Below, piece after piece: positions 31,810 to 35,794 of a DNA stretch of 35,794 bases. Both the position numbers and the translations under genes were made by a program. Positions within the stretch are counted from its first letter, which is position 1; every line of letters begins with the position of its first letter. Origin of the DNA: Vicinamibacteria bacterium (lineage in GTDB: Bacteria > Acidobacteriota > Vicinamibacteria > Fen-336); contig JAMPXO010000047.1 in NCBI GenBank assembly GCA_023701125.1, positions 1-35,794 of the forward strand, read 5' to 3'. Below the pieces are notes generated by a model. That model saw only the letters and a program-made list of their open reading frames with translations, ran no database searches and was not told the DNA's origin.

Positions 31810-33150
31810 ATGAGCGAGATCGAAGGAGCGTCGCGCGACCGCACGCTGCGCACGGGGGCGATCGCGATCGCTGCCGCGGGCCTGCTCGCCGCCTGGGCGG
31901 GCGGCGAAGCGATCGGGCCGCAGGTGCAGGCGCTGTGCGGCATCGTCTGCTTCATCGCCGTCACCGTCGCCGCCTCCGCGGCTCCGCGCAACATCCCGTG
32001 GCGCACCGTCGGCGCCGGCCTCGCCCTGCAGTTCGGCCTCGCCCTCTTCATCCTCAAGCTGGAGATCGGCGGCGTGCGCCCCGGCTTCGAGCTGTTCAGC
32101 GCCATCGCCCGCCTGGTGCAGCGCTTCCTCGAGTTCACCGATGCCGGCGCGCTGTTCGTGTTCGGCGGCCTGGCCGACCCGGCCGCGATGGGCAAGGTCT
32201 TCCCCGGCGGCTTCGTGTTCGCGTTCCGCGCGCTGCCGACGATCATCTTCGTGTCGGCCTTCTTCACCCTGATGTACCACTTCGGCGTGCTGCAGTGGGT
32301 GGTGCGGGTGATGGCGAAGGTGATGATGCGGGTGCTCGGCACCAGCGGCGCCGAGACGCTGTCGGCGACCGCCAATGTCTTCATGGGCCAGACCGAGGCC
32401 CCGATCATCGTCAAGCCCTACGTGCCGGGCATGACCCGCTCCGAGCTGCTGGCGATGATGGTCGGCGGCATGGCGACCATCTCCGGCGGCGTGATGGCGG
32501 TCTACATCAGCCTCGGAGCGGATCCGATCGCGATCCTGACCACCAGCGTGATGGCGGCCCCCTGCGGCCTGTACCTGTCGAAGATCCTGCTGCCCGAGAC
32601 GGAGGAGTCGCAGACCCGCGGCGAGGTCAAGGTCTCCGTCGAGCGGGTGCACGCGAACGCGGTCGACGCGGTGGCGGGCGGCGCCTCGGACGGCATGCAG
32701 CTCGCGATCAACGTGGCCGCGATGCTGATCGCGTTCCTGGCCTTCATCGCGATGGGCGACTGGCTGCTGTCGCTGATCTCGCCCGAGCTGACGCTGGCCG
32801 CGGTGTTCTCCACGGTGTTCGCCCCGGTCGCGATGCTGATGGGGGTGCCGGCGGCCGACGTGCCGCGGATGGCCGACCTGCTCGGCACCAAGCTGGTGGC
32901 CAACGAGTTCGTGGCCTACGTCAAGCTGACCGGCGAGTACAAGGCGGTGATGAGCGAGCGGGCCTTCGTGCTCGCCACCTACGCGCTGACCGGCTTCGCC
33001 AACATCGGCAGCATCGGCATCCAGCTCGGTGGCATCGGCGGCATGGCGCCGACCCGGCGGCCCGACCTGGCCCGGCTGGGTGGCCTGGCCCTGTTCGCGG
33101 GCTTCACCGCGACCCTGATCAACGCCTGCGTGGCGTCGCTGTTCCTGTGA
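31810..33150 (+). CDS. nupC: Concentrative nucleoside transporter (CNT/NupC family)
   Basis: The 446-residue inner-membrane protein imports nucleosides with an ion gradient. About ten hydrophobic segments are visible, starting with IAIAAAGLLAAWAGGEAI. The Nucleos_tra2 core has GQTEAPIIVKPYVPGMTRSE, MATISGGVMAVYISLGA, ANEFVAYVKL and the closing FANIGSIGIQLGGIGGMAP. These residues line the nucleoside pocket in CNT structures. The ATG has GGAAAGGA about ten bases upstream. It lies between the pyrimidine and purine phosphorylases, consistent with uptake feeding salvage. Pyrimidine versus purine preference cannot be read with confidence. Confidence 0.94.
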   Translation: MSEIEGASRDRTLRTGAIAIAAAGLLAAWAGGEAIGPQVQALCGIVCFIAVTVAASAAPRNIPWRTVGAGLALQFGLALFILKLEIGGVRPGFELFSAIARLVQRFLEFTDAGALFVFGGLADPAAMGKVFPGGFVFAFRALPTIIFVSAFFTLMYHFGVLQWVVRVMAKVMMRVLGTSGAETLSATANVFMGQTEAPIIVKPYVPGMTRSELLAMMVGGMATISGGVMAVYISLGADPIAILTTSVMAAPCGLYLSKILLPETEESQTRGEVKVSVERVHANAVDAVAGGASDGMQLAINVAAMLIAFLAFIAMGDWLLSLISPELTLAAVFSTVFAPVAMLMGVPAADVPRMADLLGTKLVANEFVAYVKLTGEYKAVMSERAFVLATYALTGFANIGSIGIQLGGIGGMAPTRRPDLARLGGLALFAGFTATLINACVASLFL

Positions 33151-33163
33151 GGAGCACTCCCGA

Positions 33164-34009
33164 ATGAGTTCCGACCTGCTGCGCCAGCTCGACGAGGCGG
33201 CGGCGTCCGTCCGCACCCGCAGCCCCCTCGCGCCGCGGGTGGGGGTCGTGCTCGGCTCCGGCCTCGGCGCCTTCGCCGACAGCCTGAAGGGCGCCATTTC
33301 GGTGCCTTACGGCGAGATCCCCCACTTCCCCGTCTCGACCGCGGTCGGCCACGCCGGCAAGCTGGTGCTGGGCACCACCCGCGACGGCGTGCCGCTGGCG
33401 GTGATGGCCGGCCGCGTCCACTACTACGAGGGCTACCCGCTGCAACAGGTGGCCTTCCCCGTGCGAGTGCTGGCCCGGCTCGGCGTGCGCAGCGTGGTGC
33501 TGACCAACGCCGCGGGCGCCGTCAACACCTCGTACCGCCCGGGCGACATCATGGTGATGACCGACCACCTGAACCTGATGGGCAGCAACCCGATGATCGG
33601 CCCCAACGAGGCGAGCCTCGGCGAGCGCTTCTTCGACATGACGACGGCCTACGACCGCGGGCTGTGCGGCGCGGCCGAAGCCGCCTGTCGCGCGGCCGGG
33701 ATCACGGTCCATCGCGGCGTCTACGCGGCCCTCACCGGCCCCTCCTACGAGACGCCGGCCGAGATCCGGATGCTGCGCACGATGGGCGCCGACGGCGTCG
33801 GCATGTCGACGGTGCCGGAGGTGATCGCCGCGCGCCACATGGGCCTGCGCGTCGCCGGGCTGTCGTGCATGACCAACATGGCGGCCGGCGTGCTCGACGC
33901 GCCGCTCGACCACCAGGAGGTGCTCGAGGTCGGCGAGCGCGTGCGCGAGAAGCTGATCGAGGCGCTGACCCGCCTGGTCCACGCCGCCGACGCGGGAGCC
34001 GCGGCGTGA
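33164..34009 (+). CDS. punA: Purine-nucleoside phosphorylase (trimeric, PunA type)
   Basis: The 281-residue enzyme converts inosine or guanosine plus phosphate to base and ribose-1-phosphate. The phosphate loop is VGVVLGSGLGAFAD near residues 27-40. AGRVHYYEGYP and VLTNAAGAVN line the active site, with ALTGPSYETPAEIRML and GADGVGMSTVPEVIAARH following. The Glu and Asn residues that bind the purine are in SYETPAE and CMTNMAAG; Asn fits 6-oxopurine preference. Length matches the trimeric class rather than the hexameric DeoD. ATG follows an AGGAG site. Its stop overlaps the cytidine deaminase GTG start as GTGA. Confidence 0.95.
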   Translation: MSSDLLRQLDEAAASVRTRSPLAPRVGVVLGSGLGAFADSLKGAISVPYGEIPHFPVSTAVGHAGKLVLGTTRDGVPLAVMAGRVHYYEGYPLQQVAFPVRVLARLGVRSVVLTNAAGAVNTSYRPGDIMVMTDHLNLMGSNPMIGPNEASLGERFFDMTTAYDRGLCGAAEAACRAAGITVHRGVYAALTGPSYETPAEIRMLRTMGADGVGMSTVPEVIAARHMGLRVAGLSCMTNMAAGVLDAPLDHQEVLEVGERVREKLIEALTRLVHAADAGAAA

Positions 34010-34398
34010 AGGGGCTGGCGGAGCTGGCCCGGCTGGCGCAGCAGGCCCGCACCCGCGCCCATGCGCCCTACTCCCGCTTCAAGGTCGGCGCTGCGCTGCG
34101 CACGAAGACCGGCGAGATCATCCTCGGCTGCAACATCGAGAACGCGTCCTACGGCCTGACGATGTGCGCCGAGCGGGTGGCGGTGTTCAAGGCGGTGTCC
34201 GAGGGTTTCCGCGAGTTCGACGCCGTGGCCGTGTGCGCCGACTCGTCGCACCTGACGCCGCCCTGCGGCCCGTGCCGTCAGATCCTGTGGGAGTTCTGCG
34301 GGGACATCGCCGTGCGCATGGTCGACCTCAAGGGCCGGGCGCGCACGACCTCGCTGTCGAAGCTGCTGCCCTTCCCGTTCGACAGCCGCCACCTGTGA
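34006..34398 (+). CDS. cdd: Cytidine deaminase
   Basis: The 130-residue protein is the small tetrameric type. It hydrolyses cytidine and deoxycytidine to uridine and deoxyuridine plus ammonia. Substrate residues are in HAPYSRFKVGAAL and CNIENASYG. The zinc site is TMCAERVAVF with its catalytic Glu, plus PCGPCRQILWEF. All zinc Cys residues are present. Start GTG overlaps the purine phosphorylase stop, with GGGAG nearby. The product uridine can be taken on by the phosphorylase encoded upstream, giving a complete salvage route for pyrimidines. The stop overlaps the next GTG. Confidence 0.95.
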   Translation: MKGLAELARLAQQARTRAHAPYSRFKVGAALRTKTGEIILGCNIENASYGLTMCAERVAVFKAVSEGFREFDAVAVCADSSHLTPPCGPCRQILWEFCGDIAVRMVDLKGRARTTSLSKLLPFPFDSRHL

Positions 34399-35789
34399 TC
34401 CGGCGGCTCGCGGTCGCGCTGGCCGCCCTCCTGCTCGCCCCCGCCGCCACGGCCGCGCCGCCGCGCGAGGCCGCCGACCTGCTGGTCCGCAACGGCACCG
34501 TCGTCACCCTGGACAGCCAGCGGCGGGTGATCGCACGCGGCGCGGTGGCGATCCGCGGTGGCGCGGTGCTGGCGGTCGGTACCGAGGCCGAGCTCGCGGC
34601 GCGCTACAAGCCGCGAAAGACGCTGGACGCGGGCGGCGGCATCATCCTGCCCGGCCTCGTCAACGCCCACACCCACGCGCCGATGGCGCTGTTCCGCGGC
34701 ATCGCCGACGACCAGCGGCTGATGGACTGGCTCCAGAAATACGTGTTCCCGGCCGAGGCGAAGAACGTCACCGCCGCGTTCGTCCGGACCGGGACCCGGC
34801 TGGCGGCGCTGGAGATGGTCCGCTCCGGCACCACCACATTCGCGGACATGTACTACTTCGAAGACGAGGTCGCGCTGGCCACGAAGGAAGCGGGCCTGCG
34901 CGGGGTGCTCGGGGAGACACTGATCGAGTTCCCCGCGCCCGACAACAAGTCGATCCCGGACGCGCTGCGCTACACCGAGGCGTTCCTGAAGCGCTGGCAG
35001 GGCGACCCGTTGATCGTGGCCGCGGTGGCGCCCCACTCGGTGTACCTGGCGAAGCCGGAGACGCTGCGCGCGGCGCGCGAGCTGGCGGACCGTTACCAGG
35101 CGCCGCTGCTGATCCACGTCTCGGAGTCGATGGACGAGCAGGCCCAGGTCTCGCGCGAGCACGGCAAGACGCCGGTGCGCCACCTCGCCGACCTCGGCTT
35201 CCTGCGCAAGGGCGTGGTGATGGCCCACGGCGTGTGGCTGTCGGCCTCCGACCGCGCAGTGGCGCTCGAGGCCCGGGCGGGAATCGTGCACTGCCCGCAG
35301 AGCAACATGAAGCTGGCCTCCGGCGCCGCGCCGGTGAAGGAGATGCTGGCCGAGGGCCAGCGGCTGGGGCTGGGCACCGACGGCGTCGCCTCCAACAACG
35401 ACCTCGACATGTTCGAGGAGATGTTGAGCGCAGCGCTGCTGGCCAAGCTGACCGCCAACGACCCGACCGTGGCACCTGCCGCGGCGGTGCTGGAGATGGC
35501 CACCCTGGGCGGCGCGCGCGCGCTCGGCATGGAGGACCGGATCGGTTCGCTCGAGCCCGGCAAGCGCGCCGACCTGATCGTCGTCGGCAGCGCCGAGCCC
35601 CGCACCCAGCCGCTCTACGACCCCGTGTCCCATCTCGTCTACGCGGCCAAGGGCGCGGACGTGCGCCACAGCGTGATCGAGGGGCGGGTGGTGATGAAGG
35701 ACCGCGTGGTGCTGACCCTGGACGAGGCGCGGGTGCGCCGTGAAGCGGCGGCGCTGGAGGCGGGCGTGCGCGCGAGCGTGGGCCGATGA
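34395..35789 (+). CDS. Exported amidohydrolase, MtaD/SAH-deaminase-like
   Basis: The 464-residue protein belongs to the metal-dependent amidohydrolases closest in pattern to 5'-methylthioadenosine/S-adenosylhomocysteine and related purine deaminases. Metal ligands are in LVNAHTHAPMALFRG, the His in LLIHVSES and VVMAHGVWL, and the Asp in LGTDGVASNN; HCPQSNMKL is typical of this group. A signal peptide is visible at the N-terminus (RRLAVALAALLLAPAATA), which is unusual because relatives are cytosolic. The GTG start overlaps the cytidine deaminase stop as GTGA. It may deaminate extracytoplasmic adenosine-type nucleosides before uptake by the CNT transporter; this is inferred. The exact substrate is open. 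Confidence 0.9.
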   Translation: MIRRLAVALAALLLAPAATAAPPREAADLLVRNGTVVTLDSQRRVIARGAVAIRGGAVLAVGTEAELAARYKPRKTLDAGGGIILPGLVNAHTHAPMALFRGIADDQRLMDWLQKYVFPAEAKNVTAAFVRTGTRLAALEMVRSGTTTFADMYYFEDEVALATKEAGLRGVLGETLIEFPAPDNKSIPDALRYTEAFLKRWQGDPLIVAAVAPHSVYLAKPETLRAARELADRYQAPLLIHVSESMDEQAQVSREHGKTPVRHLADLGFLRKGVVMAHGVWLSASDRAVALEARAGIVHCPQSNMKLASGAAPVKEMLAEGQRLGLGTDGVASNNDLDMFEEMLSAALLAKLTANDPTVAPAAAVLEMATLGGARALGMEDRIGSLEPGKRADLIVVGSAEPRTQPLYDPVSHLVYAAKGADVRHSVIEGRVVMKDRVVLTLDEARVRREAAALEAGVRASVGR

Positions 35790-35794
35790 CGGCC
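35786..35794 (+). CDS. Possible start of a next operon gene, cut by the window edge
   Basis: ATG overlaps the amidohydrolase TGA as ATGA, and three codons (Met-Thr-Ala) are visible before the edge. Repeated use of such overlaps in this operon makes a further gene likely, but nothing can be said about its product. Confidence 0.3.

Overview
The window is uniformly very GC-rich and densely coded, with almost no intergenic DNA. Many genes start with GTG or TTG, and 4-base stop/start overlaps (GTGA, TTGA, ATGA) are common. No tRNA, rRNA, IS element, integrase or CRISPR array was seen. The gene content (PUFA synthase, amidase plus GerMN lipoprotein-like pair, DUF4349 lipoprotein, WYL regulator, histone-H1-like Lys/Ala protein) suggests a soil or marine didermic bacterium, for example Acidobacteriota or Myxococcota. 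This is an inference from content and composition; the sequence gives no taxonomic marker.

Region 1 (1-7.1 kb) is housekeeping and envelope. It holds a partial CYTH protein and a cyclophilin (minus strand), a GT87-like membrane protein (plus), and a tightly overlapping three-gene minus operon: N-acetylmuramoyl-L-alanine amidase, a GerMN protein and a secreted protein with a CxxC thioredoxin-like domain. A VOC-family protein and a divergent DUF4349 lipoprotein follow.

Region 2 (7.1-22.5 kb) is the centrepiece, a plus-strand PUFA-synthase (Pfa) locus. pfaD encodes a FMN enoyl reductase. pfaA encodes KS-AT-4xACP-KR-DH. pfaC encodes KS-CLF-AT-DH-DH. There is no separate pfaB (its acyltransferase is built into PfaC) and no PPTase (pfaE) in the window. 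A perfect tandem 11-bp palindromic repeat and a -10-like element lie between pfaD and pfaA. Together the three proteins should build a very-long-chain polyunsaturated fatty acid, or a related secondary lipid, on four tandem carrier domains.

Region 3 (22.6-23.5 kb) holds a small zinc-ribbon protein and a histone-H1-like basic protein, closed by a hairpin terminator shared with the convergent operon.

Region 4 (23.5-30.0 kb, minus) reads as one compact seven-gene run: EAL/degenerate-GGDEF protein, WYL transcription regulator, DnaQ-like exonuclease fused to a WYL-like domain, QueF, proline dehydrogenase and two zinc-dependent medium-chain dehydrogenases.

Region 5 (30.0-35.8 kb, plus) is a nucleoside-salvage operon behind a good sigma70-type promoter. 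It contains a zinc-ribbon protein, thymidine/pyrimidine phosphorylase, CNT nucleoside transporter, purine nucleoside phosphorylase, cytidine deaminase and an amidohydrolase with a signal peptide. The operon runs off the right edge.
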